From: Roseateles noduli
GTDB taxonomy: Bacteria; Pseudomonadota; Gammaproteobacteria; Burkholderiales; Burkholderiaceae_C
Reading direction: 5' to 3'
Assembly (NCBI GenBank): GCA_002205125.1
Contig: NIOE01000018.1
Coordinates: 83,576-147,575, forward strand
DNA: 64,000 nucleotides
Both the position numbers and the translations under genes were made by a program. This document shows, one piece after another, positions 1 to 7,929 of this stretch. Each line of letters starts with the position of its first letter. The first letter of the stretch is position 1. Below the pieces are notes generated by a model, which saw only the letters and a list, made by a program, of their open reading frames with translations, had not been told where the DNA came from and did not search any database.

Positions 1-726
1 CAGGAACAGGCGCGCCGCCCGCTGGCTGAGCGCCTCCAGCCGGACATCGGGTGGCTGCACGCGCCGCACCCGCTCGATCAGCGCGGACAGATGCACGAGG
101 AGATCCATCGCGGTGCGCGGCAGGTCGCGCGGCATGTCCGCGCACCGGGTCGACCGCTGGCCGTCCATGGCGAAATCCGCCAGCACCGCGCAGGCGACGG
201 AGGCGCTGTCCCGGTGCCCCTTGCTCGGAAGATGCCGCGCCGCATCGAGCGCGTTCAGCGCCGCCGTCAGCGCGGGTGGATCGTCCGCCATCCAGCGGCC
301 CAGCGTGGACGGCCACGACGCCGCCGGAGGCCCGTCGTGCCCCACGGCCTCGATCAGGGCCTCGGCGAACCGCTCGCGCGTGGCCCGCAGCGCGTCCGGG
401 TCCGCCTCGACCAGGCCGGCCGCCGCCCGTCCTTGCTGGATGTGCGCGCACATCATCTGGAGTTCAGCGCCCTGAGCCGCGCGCCATCGAGGCGCCGCCG
501 GCGCGTTCAGGCGTCTGGACAGCGAGGTCAGCCAGGCCAGGCCGGCTTCAAGGGTCGCCTCGGGCACGAAGGGGCCGAGTTGCCGCAATCCCGCGGCGAC
601 CCACGCAAGATCCACGCGCCTGCCGTCGTCCAGCGCATCGCCGGCGGCCGGTATCTCCCACCGTTCCTCGGGAAGCAGGCTGCGGCATTCGCCGCGCGAG
701 AAAAGAGCACCCGTCTGACCGATCAT
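1..726 (-). CDS. Partial third member of a tandem paralogous family, unknown function (C-terminus outside window)
   Basis: An open frame runs leftwards from the ATG at 726 through the window edge without a stop, giving 242 residues. A GGAGG Shine-Dalgarno sequence (736-740) lies 9 nt upstream of the ATG. The protein aligns by eye with residues of about 60-300 in the two complete neighbours at 911 and 2989. Shared landmarks in order are an 'L(S/D)RRL' helix, a 'DDPPA...ALNALDAAR' block (EDPPAHEAMLKALDAAR in the 2989 gene) and 'MDLLVHLSALIE' (NDVLVHLAVVV in the 2989 gene). The region looks like an all-helical, alanine- and leucine-rich N-terminal domain. The conserved His-containing C-terminal domain would lie beyond the edge. 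It was missed by simple gene finding because it has no stop in the window. Function is not recognised. Confidence 0.75.
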   Translation of the reverse strand, partial: MIGQTGALFSRGECRSLLPEERWEIPAAGDALDDGRRVDLAWVAAGLRQLGPFVPEATLEAGLAWLTSLSRRLNAPAAPRWRAAQGAELQMMCAHIQQGRAAAGLVEADPDALRATRERFAEALIEAVGHDGPPAASWPSTLGRWMADDPPALTAALNALDAARHLPSKGHRDSASVACAVLADFAMDGQRSTRCADMPRDLPRTAMDLLVHLSALIERVRRVQPPDVRLEALSQRAARLFL

Positions 727-747
727 CTCCACACACCTCCACACGCA

Positions 748-757
748 CCGCCGGCGG
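748..757 (-). promoter_or_regulatory. Short inverted repeat upstream of the third paralog's ribosome binding site
   Basis: CCGCCGGCGG is a perfect 10-bp palindrome lying 7 nt upstream of the GGAGG ribosome binding site. The two complete paralogs also have an inverted repeat just before their Shine-Dalgarno sequences. In DNA this GC-rich a single short palindrome means little; the weight comes from the repetition at all three genes. Confidence 0.3.
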
Positions 758-910
758 CGATGTCATGCGACAAAGTGTCAGTCGATGAAGGCCGGTCGGC
801 GAGCCCTCAGACCGACGACCTCGCCGCCTGGAAAGGCTCAGACAAGGTCGAGACGACCTGGATCTGCGATGCGCGTCCGCATGACGCAGACATCCGTTCG
901 CGGCTGGGTG

Positions 911-2857
911 TCATGTCGCTTCGCGAGCGAAGTGGCTGTGCGTGCGCAGATAGTCCTGCGTGCCGGACCAGGCACGGTCGGTCGCCCGTCGCAGCGCGTC
1001 TCGCGTCGGGCCGTCGAAGCCCTCGACGAAGGCGTTGTGATCGAGGACGAACTCCTGCGGCGGCGCCGCTTCGTCGTCCAGTCCCAGGCCGAGCCCCAGT
1101 TCCGGATCGAGCAGGTTGCCGGTCCACACCGCCTCATGGATGGCATGGCCGCCGTCATAGTTCATCAGCGTGGCGCACGCGAGCAGCACGTCGCGCGCCG
1201 GCGCACGGGTCAGCCCCTGGTCCCTCAGCTCGGCGTAGAGATGCAGCAGCATGTTCGTGCTGCCCGAGACGCCGGAGCCGTACGGCAAGCCGCGCCCGTG
1301 TTGCAGATCCACCGAACGCGAGTAATCGAAGCGGCCTTGCGCCCGTTTCGCCTCATCCTCGCTCAAGGTGCCGACGCGATAGAGGGTCGACGGTCGGTGG
1401 GCCGGCAGCAGCCGGGCCTCATCGGTGGCCGCGGGCTGGTGGCGCAGCAGGATGCCCGTCCCGCGGGTGTGTGCCGTGCCTGCCCGGTTGCCGGGCGCTT
1501 CCCGGGCCCGCTGTTCCGTGATGAAACCGTAGGTGCCTGCGGACTGCTCGAGGTGACGCGGCGAATCCTGCGGACGATCGAGCCTTCCCGCGGCATGTCG
1601 CTGCTTCTCTCCGAGGTAGGTCGCCAGATACAACTTGGCCATGGCATCCGGCCCGTCCTGCGGTGGCGTGCGCAGGAAGCTCGCGAGCGCCTCCAGCGCC
1701 TGCCCCTTGGGCGCCGCGATGAAGCGCTGGCAACCCGGAACCAGCGACTGCCAGGCCCGGGGATCCTTGCGCAAGCCGTGGCGAAGGCTTTCGGCCGCCT
1801 GGCGCATCACCGTCGTGTCGCGCAACTGACCGGCCAATGCCTGGCTCAACGAGCCGACCGCGGACAGCATGCCGGGCGGCGGCGTCTTCACCAGCTCGGC
1901 GGCAAACAGGCTGTCGAACGCCCGCCCGTACGGGTTGTCGTGCAACTGCAGACGATTCAACCGGATCTCGCCCGAGTGATTCTCGGCAGGCAGCTGCTCC
2001 AGCAGATGGAGACAGCGCTTCGCGGCATCGGGCTCCTCCAGTTGCCGGAACCGCGCAGACGCTTCCGGAACCAGCGCTTCCAGGGCGGTCAACGGTCCGT
2101 CGTGCGCGAGGAATGCATGCTTCACTGCCTGGGACAGCTTGCGCAATGCCTGGTCGCCGGGATGACGCGCAAGGACGTCATCGACGATGCAGGACAGGTG
2201 CATCAGGCAGTCGTTGGGCATGCGGGGCGCATCGCGAGCTGCCGCGGAGGCGCCGTCGGCCGCCTGCAGGCGCTGCGCCGTCCCGGCCAGCCGACGGCAG
2301 ACCTCGGAAGCCAGGCGCTGCTGACGGGCATCGCCCGTTCCGCGAAGCGCATGCAACGCGTTCAGCGCGGCCTCGCCCGCTGGCGGATCTTCCAGAAGGC
2401 TGCGCCCCAGGTGGTCCCAGATCGCCTCAGGCGCGAGGATGCCGCATTCGAGCTGGTCCAGCAGGGCCTCGCCGAACGCCAGTCGGGCCCGCAAGAGATG
2501 CTGGTCGTCGACGTCGGAGCGGCGTGCCGCCGGCCGACCGGCGGACCGCGCGCCCCTGTACTTCTTCGCCAGGCGCGTCTCCAGGTCGAGCACCAGGACC
2601 TCCGCAGACAGCGCGCGTCGGGCCGCGGGCCGGAGATCGGCCTGCCCCAACCGTCGCTCCAGGGAGGACAGCCAGGCGTGCAATCGCCGGTGCATCTCGG
2701 GGTCCCCGGCGTTGCGAAGCGTCGCCACATCGGCGGTCAACCCGCGCAGGTCGACGGACGCCGACTCAGGGTTCGTCGAAGCGGAACGCTGCGGGGTGAC
2801 GAGGGTCGATGACAGGCCGAACGCGGCGCGCAGGTCATCCAACGACGGTACAGGCAT
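911..2857 (-). CDS. Conserved protein of unknown function, complete paralog (648 aa); possible secreted effector
   Basis: This complete 648-residue protein has no signal peptide or membrane segment. Residues 1-45 are rich in Ser, Thr and Pro; about 60-380 is predicted helical and Ala/Leu-rich; the C-terminal 200 residues carry the strongest conservation with the neighbour at 2989. Shared C-terminal blocks are 'GTGI-LRHQP', 'SxSVDLQH', 'GVSGSTN', 'YDGGHAIHE' (residues 567-575) and 'AWSGTQDYLR' close to the end. The invariant Asp, His and His-Glu of the YDGGH..HE block look like a catalytic or metal site, but I cannot name the family. A soluble protein with a polar N-terminus, present in tandem copies, fits a type III secretion effector; no PIP or hrpII box was found upstream. 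The ATG at 2857 has a GGGGAGGA ribosome binding site. Confidence 0.85.
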   Translation of the reverse strand: MPVPSLDDLRAAFGLSSTLVTPQRSASTNPESASVDLRGLTADVATLRNAGDPEMHRRLHAWLSSLERRLGQADLRPAARRALSAEVLVLDLETRLAKKYRGARSAGRPAARRSDVDDQHLLRARLAFGEALLDQLECGILAPEAIWDHLGRSLLEDPPAGEAALNALHALRGTGDARQQRLASEVCRRLAGTAQRLQAADGASAAARDAPRMPNDCLMHLSCIVDDVLARHPGDQALRKLSQAVKHAFLAHDGPLTALEALVPEASARFRQLEEPDAAKRCLHLLEQLPAENHSGEIRLNRLQLHDNPYGRAFDSLFAAELVKTPPPGMLSAVGSLSQALAGQLRDTTVMRQAAESLRHGLRKDPRAWQSLVPGCQRFIAAPKGQALEALASFLRTPPQDGPDAMAKLYLATYLGEKQRHAAGRLDRPQDSPRHLEQSAGTYGFITEQRAREAPGNRAGTAHTRGTGILLRHQPAATDEARLLPAHRPSTLYRVGTLSEDEAKRAQGRFDYSRSVDLQHGRGLPYGSGVSGSTNMLLHLYAELRDQGLTRAPARDVLLACATLMNYDGGHAIHEAVWTGNLLDPELGLGLGLDDEAAPPQEFVLDHNAFVEGFDGPTRDALRRATDRAWSGTQDYLRTHSHFAREAT

Positions 2858-2870
2858 CGATAGATCCTCC

Positions 2871-2887
2871 CCGCGAACAGTTCGCGG
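2871..2887 (-). promoter_or_regulatory. Perfect 8-1-8 inverted repeat before the ribosome binding site
   Basis: CCGCGAAC-A-GTTCGCGG is a perfect 17-bp palindrome, lying directly against the GGGGAGGA ribosome binding site of the 2857 gene. It could be a DNA operator or an RNA hairpin that controls access to the ribosome binding site. The position is matched at the 4932 gene by a different palindrome. Confidence 0.5.
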
Positions 2888-2988
2888 ACAGGACCGGAGT
2901 GACCCGTGGGGATCGTTCGATACGCAGTCGATTTCTGTTCAATGGTCGGCGTCGACCGACCTCAATCAGTCAGTCACTCACCCCAAGG

Positions 2989-4932
2989 TCACGCCGTTGC
3001 GCGGGCGAAGTGGCTGTGCTGGCGCAGGTAGTCCTGCGTCCCGGACCAGGCCCTGTCCATGGCCACACGCAAGCGGTCTCTGGTGTCGGATGGGAACCCC
3101 TCGACGAGGGCGCCATAGTCGGACACGAACGTCGTCGGAGCCTGCGTCCCGTCGCTCAGCTGGAGATCCAGGCCGAGTTCCTTGTCGAGCATGTTGCCCG
3201 TCCAGAGGGTCTCATGCAGGGAATGCCCGCCGTCATAGGTCAATGTCATGCCAATGGCGAGGAGAAGATCCCTCGCCGCGACGCCGCTGACTTCGCCGCT
3301 GTCGCGCATCTCGGCGAGCAGGTGCATGAGCCCGTTGGTCGTTCCGGAGACCCCGACGGAAAACGGCGGCGCACGGTTGTGTTGCACGTCCACTGCGCTT
3401 GAGAAGTGGGTATGGCCTGGCGCCACCTTGTCGTCACCCACCCGCTGCAGGTCGATCGGTCGGACAGCGGCACGCAAGCTCGGATCGTCAATCGCCACCG
3501 GCTGATGCCGCAAGGTGATGCCCGTGCCGTGGGTCCGGACCCCGCTCCCCTTTTTCAGCATCTCCTGTCGCGTCGCCTGGAGCGCCACCCTTCTATACGG
3601 TTCATCGGATCTCTGGAGGAACGTCGGCACATCCTGCGACCGTCCGGCCTCGACCGCGAGGGTCTTGCTGGCGACGCCGGCACGGATCATCAAGAGCGTC
3701 CGTGAAACGGCGTCCGGCCCGTCGAGCACAGGGCTGCGCAGGTAGGCGGCCAACGCGCACCGCGCCTCCCGTGCCTCCGTGGCGGCAAGCAGCGGCGTCA
3801 GCCCGGGGACCCGATCCATCCACGGCCGGGGATCGCCGATGAGCTCGTCGCGCACAGCGGCCGCAGCCGCGTCGTTCGCTTCGCCCTCCTGGTCGAGGCG
3901 TTTCGCAAAGGCGGCGGACATGGCGCCGGTGGACGACAGCACGGCGGCCGGCGGATCGTCGACCAGTTGCTGCATGAACCGGCTGTCGAAAACGCGGCCG
4001 TAGAGGTTGTCGTGCAGTTGCTGTCGGTTCAGGGACGTCGCCTCTCCCCGCAATTCGCGCATGGGCATCTGTTGGGCAAGGCGGAAGCACTGATCGGCGG
4101 CAGCATGCTCCTTGAGCTGCTCCAGCCGACCCGCCGCCTTGGCGCTCAAGGCCCGGACCGTCTCGATCGACGAACCGTGCGACATGAACAGCATCTTGAG
4201 GTCGCGTGCCAGATGCTTCAATGCGGCGTCGTCGGAATGCCGCTTCGCCGCATCGCCCACCACGACGGCGAGGTGCACCAGAACATCGTTCGGCATCCGG
4301 GGAGCCTCGCGTGGAGCGCAAGAGGCGGGGACTGCCTTCTGTGCCTCCTGAGCCGCGTACGCCAACTTCGCGCACACGCGCTTTGCAACGTCCTGCAGCC
4401 CGAGGTCCTTCAGATCGCGGGCCGCGTCCAGCGCCTTGAGCATCGCCTCATGAGCCGGCGGATCTTCAGAAAACGCGTTGTCCAGATGAGCGCCCACGGC
4501 CTCGACGAGGTCGCCCCCCCGATCCAGTTGCTTCATCAGCGCAGTCGCGAGCTGCTGGCGGGCCGCGAGCAATCCGCCCTGCCGCCTGGCGTCGGGCAAC
4601 GGTGCCCCCATGATCAGACGGCACGCACGCGCCGACGGTGTCATGGTGAGGCGCGCCGCGGAGACCTCCAGTTCGAGCACGTGCAACTCCGCCAGCAGAG
4701 TTTCGCGGGTCGACGGCTGTAGATCGGCCGCCCCCAGTCGTCGATCCAGGGAATGCAGCCACGCCAGCCTCGGCCCGTGCGGCTCGGGACCATGACGCCG
4801 TCCGAGCGACTCGAGATCCTGTTGCAGTGCTGCAATCTCGCGCGAATGTGTGTGCGCTGGGGCCGGCGTGCGCGGCGCCAGCGCCTCTGGAAGCTGCGGG
4901 CGGGCAAACGCGGCTAACGGTGTGAGGGGCAT
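2989..4932 (-). CDS. Conserved protein of unknown function, complete paralog (647 aa); possible secreted effector
   Basis: This is the full-length sister of the gene at 911, almost identical in length (647 versus 648 residues), with collinear blocks along the whole protein. Visible shared motifs include 'REAPRMPNDVLVHLA', 'TGITLRHQPVA', 'GVSGTTN', 'YDGGHSLHE' starting at residue 566, 'LWTGNMLDKELGL' and 'AWSGTQDYLRQHSHFA'. The N-terminus is Pro/Ala-rich and differs from the sister, whereas the C-terminal 90 residues are nearly the same, so selection appears strongest on the C-terminal domain. There is no signal peptide or membrane segment. The gene lies 131 bp upstream of its sister on the same strand and about 260 bp downstream of the acyltransferase gene. 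Function unknown. Confidence 0.85.
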   Translation of the reverse strand: MPLTPLAAFARPQLPEALAPRTPAPAHTHSREIAALQQDLESLGRRHGPEPHGPRLAWLHSLDRRLGAADLQPSTRETLLAELHVLELEVSAARLTMTPSARACRLIMGAPLPDARRQGGLLAARQQLATALMKQLDRGGDLVEAVGAHLDNAFSEDPPAHEAMLKALDAARDLKDLGLQDVAKRVCAKLAYAAQEAQKAVPASCAPREAPRMPNDVLVHLAVVVGDAAKRHSDDAALKHLARDLKMLFMSHGSSIETVRALSAKAAGRLEQLKEHAAADQCFRLAQQMPMRELRGEATSLNRQQLHDNLYGRVFDSRFMQQLVDDPPAAVLSSTGAMSAAFAKRLDQEGEANDAAAAAVRDELIGDPRPWMDRVPGLTPLLAATEAREARCALAAYLRSPVLDGPDAVSRTLLMIRAGVASKTLAVEAGRSQDVPTFLQRSDEPYRRVALQATRQEMLKKGSGVRTHGTGITLRHQPVAIDDPSLRAAVRPIDLQRVGDDKVAPGHTHFSSAVDVQHNRAPPFSVGVSGTTNGLMHLLAEMRDSGEVSGVAARDLLLAIGMTLTYDGGHSLHETLWTGNMLDKELGLDLQLSDGTQAPTTFVSDYGALVEGFPSDTRDRLRVAMDRAWSGTQDYLRQHSHFARATA

Positions 4933-4949
4933 GTGATGACCTTTCCCCG

Positions 4950-4963
4950 CCGCCAGATGGCGG
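4950..4963 (-). promoter_or_regulatory. Perfect 5-4-5 inverted repeat before the ribosome binding site
   Basis: CCGCC-AGAT-GGCGG forms a perfect hairpin. In the minus-strand transcript it is followed at once by a GGGGAAAGG ribosome binding site and the ATG at 4932. The arrangement parallels the hairpin of the sister gene at 2871-2887. Confidence 0.4.
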
Positions 4964-5047
4964 GTTCAAGTGACCACAGTGCGAAACTCGAACGGTTCAA
5001 TCCCCAGCAAAGATGGGTCGATCCGCGAATCAGTGCTCAGAAATCAG

Positions 5048-5185
5048 TCAGCGGGACACACAAGGAAGTGGCATCCCATGGCAGACAAACTGCCACAGCG
5101 CCAACGCCTCGTCGCTCAAGATGCCGACGCGATCGATGGTCGACCGCGAGCAGGTGGCCTCATTGGAGGCTGCGGCCTGGCGGCA
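5048..5185 (-). pseudogene. Decayed fragment of a fourth paralog
   Basis: This short stretch between the 4932 gene and the acyltransferase reads on the minus strand as a broken piece of the same family. The peptide 'STIDRVGILSDEA' matches 'STLYRVGTLSEDEA' of the 911 gene. It is preceded by 'RQAAASNEA', matching 'RHQPAATDEA', and followed by 'HGMPLP', matching 'HGRGLPYG', before a stop at 5048. At DNA level 5115-5140 and the corresponding part of the 911 gene (near 1363) are close to identical. No start codon or ribosome binding site serves it, and the rest of the domain is missing, so it is a relic of a deleted or recombined copy. Confidence 0.55.
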
Positions 5186-5190
5186 GACGC

Positions 5191-5943
5191 TCACGCGTCG
5201 TAGCCGTAGACGTCCGCGAGCTTTTCCAGCAGCGCGGGTTCGTCCTTCGTCGCGAAGAAGTAGGGGAACAGCGTGCGCGAGCGGTTGTCCTCGTTCAGCG
5301 AGCCGCCGTACTTCTTGACCTGCGTGGCGCCGTAGGCCAGCGACAGGCTCATCAGCACCGCCGGGGCGCCGACGCTGCGGTGCAGCCGTTCCTCGCCGTG
5401 CGGCTGGAAGTCCAGCATGCGGCGGTAGAAGGCCTTGTGACGCGGATTGACCTCGATCACCAGGAACTCGGCGCCCCAGTGGTGCGCCGCGTGCAGGTAG
5501 GCCAGATGGAACAGGCTGGCCAGGACCAGCTTGGACGGGCCGTCCGGATCGGCGGCCAGCCGGGTGAATTCGCACAGCTGCCAGCCCTGGCGGCGCATGC
5601 CGGCCATCTCGGCCGGGAAGCTCTGGTCGGCGGCCAGGTTGCCGCCGTCACGCCGCAACCCCAGCGTGGACACCAGACGCCCCTCGAAATAGGCGCCCAG
5701 CGTGACGTCCGCCGAGCGGCTCAGCCTGTAACCCCGTGACGCGTACCGGCGCTCCAGCAAGGCGTGGCCGGTGCCGTCCATCAGGGCGCGGATCTCGATG
5801 CGTCCGAACTCGGTATCGCGGGAAACGAGCTCCACGGAGTCGGAGCGGAGAAACGACATCTCCGAACCAATGGACTGCAGCGCCTGCAAGGGGCTTGCGG
5901 GCGCTTCCATTTCAATGTTCGACATGCGAGATTCGTCGCTCAT
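5191..5943 (-). CDS. FeeM-like N-acyl amino acid synthase / GNAT-type acyltransferase
   Basis: The 250-residue protein has the features of the FeeM (N-acyl amino acid synthase) branch of the acyltransferase superfamily related to autoinducer synthases. These are an early 'LLERRYASRGY' segment, a beta-rich core 'TLGAYFEGRLVSTLGLRRDG', the 'FPAEMAGMRRQG...CEFTRLA' strand-helix and the 'VIEVNPRHKAFYRRMLDFQP' segment typical of the fold. Members join a long acyl chain, usually from acyl carrier protein, to an amino acid amine; substrate cannot be read here. The ATG at 5943 is chosen because GGAG lies about 9 nt upstream. It is the first gene in the minus-strand direction before the paralog array, separated from it by the relic copy. 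Whether the product acts with the array proteins is unknown. Confidence 0.7.
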   Translation of the reverse strand: MSDESRMSNIEMEAPASPLQALQSIGSEMSFLRSDSVELVSRDTEFGRIEIRALMDGTGHALLERRYASRGYRLSRSADVTLGAYFEGRLVSTLGLRRDGGNLAADQSFPAEMAGMRRQGWQLCEFTRLAADPDGPSKLVLASLFHLAYLHAAHHWGAEFLVIEVNPRHKAFYRRMLDFQPHGEERLHRSVGAPAVLMSLSLAYGATQVKKYGGSLNEDNRSRTLFPYFFATKDEPALLEKLADVYGYDA

Positions 5944-6408
5944 TCCCAACTCCAGACTGCTTGGTTATCAAGGGCGAGTCTATGGCCCACTCAAAGTAAT
6001 TACTGCAGGTCGCTACGATAGTTAACAAATGCGACCCTCGTCTTACGGGTCTGTCCCGGGTTCGAACAGGGGTCAATCCCTTGCGAGCGGCAAACCCCGC
6101 ATTTGAGGGAATTCCGTTACATAAAGGTCCTGCTTGAGGTCCGCGACGCAGTCCCTCGCCACCACGTGTATTTCCCGGATTCCCCGCCTCACCGCGGCAC
6201 GCCTCCCGGCGCCATACTTGTTGCAGGTGTAACCAGATGCATTTGGTTCAAATGCCGAATTCATGGGACACGTTTGCCCACTTTTTTGCTGAAATCCATA
6301 CGGGATCTGGGGATATTTGTCGTTTCCCGGGCCGGATGTACGTAGCACGATCAACGAGTTCGTATCTCGTTGCGTCAGGCGAGGCGTGTGAAAAGCATCA
6401 CGCCAGAC
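5944..6408. other. 465-bp gene-free region upstream of the acyltransferase gene
   Basis: No convincing reading frame is seen on either strand. The stretch is visibly richer in A and T than its surroundings and separates the paralog/acyltransferase block from pcaB. It must hold the promoter of the acyltransferase gene; I could not fix a clear -35/-10 pair. Short local repeats are present ('GGGTTCGAACAGGGG' near 6057) but no full tRNA can be folded from them. Confidence 0.5.
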
Positions 6409-7788
6409 TCAGGCACAGGGTCGGGCGGCCAGCCCGTCGAGGCGCTCGCGCGCCTCGGCCATGAGCGTGTCGACGCGGCCGTCCGCCTGCGCGGCGATGG
6501 CCTCGAGGTCGAACATTGCGGCAAGTTCGATGGACGAAATCGACGTCGCCGGCAGGTCGCCGACGGCCAACGCCGTCCGCAGGAGCTGTTGCAGCGAGCC
6601 CTCGCCCTGGCGCACCCGATGGATCAGGTCGCGGATCATCGCCCCGGTCCGTTGGCGTCCCAGGCGCGGCATCAGCAGGTGCTCCAGGCGCTCGCTGGCC
6701 ACCAGCCCCTGACGTTCGAGGACATGCGCCCGCATCCGGTCGGCGCGGATGACGGGCTGGGCCAGCGCGCGGTTGAGCGCCTGCACCGCCGCGTGCGCAC
6801 CGCCCAGCAGGCCGCTCCATTCGGCCAGTTCGGCCTGATGCTGGCCGAGGCCGCGTTCGTGTTCCGGCGTCATGCAGCCCATCAGCCCGGCGACCCGCTG
6901 CGGGGCGCGCTGCACCGCCGCCATCGCCTGCAGGGCCGCGACGGGGTTCTTCTTGTGAGGCATCGACAGGCAGGCGCCAAAGCCTTCGCCCGGGGGCTCG
7001 TTGAGTTCGTCCACTTCGGCCTGCGCCATCAGGGCGAAATCCTGCGCCAGCTTGCCCAGGTTGCCGCAGAGCAGACCGACCTCCAGCCCCAGGCGCAGCC
7101 AGCGGTCGCGTTGCGTGTGCCAGCACATGTCGGGGCGCGGCAGCGACAGCTCGGCCGCGACGGCGGCCAGCATGTCGTCGGCGCGATCGCCCATCGCGTC
7201 CAGCGTGCCGACCGCGCCGCCCAGTTGCAGCAGCAGCGAAGCCTCACCCTGCTCGCGCAGGCGCTCGGCGCTGCGCAGCAGCGGCATCAGCCAGTTCATC
7301 AGCTTGAAGCGCAGGCTGATCACCTGCGCCGGCTGCATCATCGTGCGGCCCAGCATCGGCACTGCGGCGTGGCGCTCGGCCAGGTCCAGCAGCTTTCCGC
7401 AGAGCTGCTGCAGGTCGTCGTCGATCAGGCGCAGCGCCTCGCGGGTGCGCAGCACCATGGCGGTGTCGATGAGGTCCTGCGCGGACGCGCCGCGATGCAC
7501 ATAGACCGCGGCGGCGGGATCGAACAGCGCGACCGTCTCGCGCAGGCGCTGCACCACCGGCAGCGCCAGGTTGCCGCTGTGCGGCGCGGCGGCGATCAGG
7601 GCCGGCACGTCGTAGAGCTCGGCGCGGCACAGGCTCGCAATGGCCTGCGCGGCCGGCGCGGGGATCAAGCCCACCCGGGCCGCGGCGCGGGCGAGCGCGG
7701 CCTCCACATCCATCATCGACTGGACCACCGCGGTCGGCGAGAACACCGATTCCATCGCGGTGGACGACAAAAAAGCCTCGAACAGCAT
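6409..7788 (-). CDS. pcaB: 3-carboxy-cis,cis-muconate cycloisomerase
   Basis: This 459-residue member of the fumarase/aspartase superfamily carries the signature 'GACLSMPHKKNPVA' (flexible loop with the catalytic Ser) and the upstream 'VYVHRGASAQDLIDTA' block, which with 'GRTMMQPAQ' is typical of PcaB. The enzyme cyclises 3-carboxymuconate in the protocatechuate branch of the beta-ketoadipate pathway. No other pca gene is next to it, so it is an isolated copy or its partners lie elsewhere. The ATG at 7788 is chosen over an upstream start at 7845 because of the AAGGAC ribosome binding site and because the family begins near 'LFEAFLSS'. Start codon and ribosome binding site sit inside a long palindrome (7784-7816). 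Confidence 0.85.
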   Translation of the reverse strand: MLFEAFLSSTAMESVFSPTAVVQSMMDVEAALARAAARVGLIPAPAAQAIASLCRAELYDVPALIAAAPHSGNLALPVVQRLRETVALFDPAAAVYVHRGASAQDLIDTAMVLRTREALRLIDDDLQQLCGKLLDLAERHAAVPMLGRTMMQPAQVISLRFKLMNWLMPLLRSAERLREQGEASLLLQLGGAVGTLDAMGDRADDMLAAVAAELSLPRPDMCWHTQRDRWLRLGLEVGLLCGNLGKLAQDFALMAQAEVDELNEPPGEGFGACLSMPHKKNPVAALQAMAAVQRAPQRVAGLMGCMTPEHERGLGQHQAELAEWSGLLGGAHAAVQALNRALAQPVIRADRMRAHVLERQGLVASERLEHLLMPRLGRQRTGAMIRDLIHRVRQGEGSLQQLLRTALAVGDLPATSISSIELAAMFDLEAIAAQADGRVDTLMAEARERLDGLAARPCA

Positions 7789-7816
7789 CCAACGTCCTTT
7801 AAGGACTTCGGATGCT
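7784..7816 (-). promoter_or_regulatory. 33-bp near-perfect palindrome covering the pcaB ribosome binding site and start codon
   Basis: The outer arms AGCATCC (7784-7790) and GGATGCT (7810-7816) pair perfectly. The inner arms GTCCTT (7794-7799) and AAGGAC (7801-7806) pair perfectly around a single T. Only two of the 16 possible pairs are mismatched. On the minus strand the structure contains the AAGGAC ribosome binding site and the ATG itself, so a folded mRNA would hide both. It could instead be a protein-binding operator. Confidence 0.6.
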
Positions 7817-7846
7817 ATCGAGGCTCCCGTGTACGCCGTACTCAAG

Positions 7847-7865
7847 CAAACCCGCTTGGGGTTTG
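7847..7865 (-). terminator. Hairpin between sapC and pcaB
   Basis: CAAACCC and GGGTTTG (7-bp arms, 5-nt loop) form a stable stem in the 141-bp gap downstream of sapC on the minus strand. No clear run of T follows on that strand, so it may be a weak terminator or attenuator, or simply a transcript-end stabiliser. Confidence 0.35.
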
Positions 7866-7929
7866 TCTCAGCCGGTGATCGCCCGCTGGAAGTCCCTGGA
7901 TCAGGGGCCTTCCGGCGGTCAGGTCGGGC

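Noticed and set aside
4933..5030. Possible hrpII or PIP boxes before the array genes
   Set aside because: TTCG half-sites are present, but none has the required 15-16-bp spacing to a second half-site.
6050..6090. tRNA-like GGTTCGAA T-loop sequence in the gene-free region
   Set aside because: No acceptor, D or anticodon stem could be paired around it.
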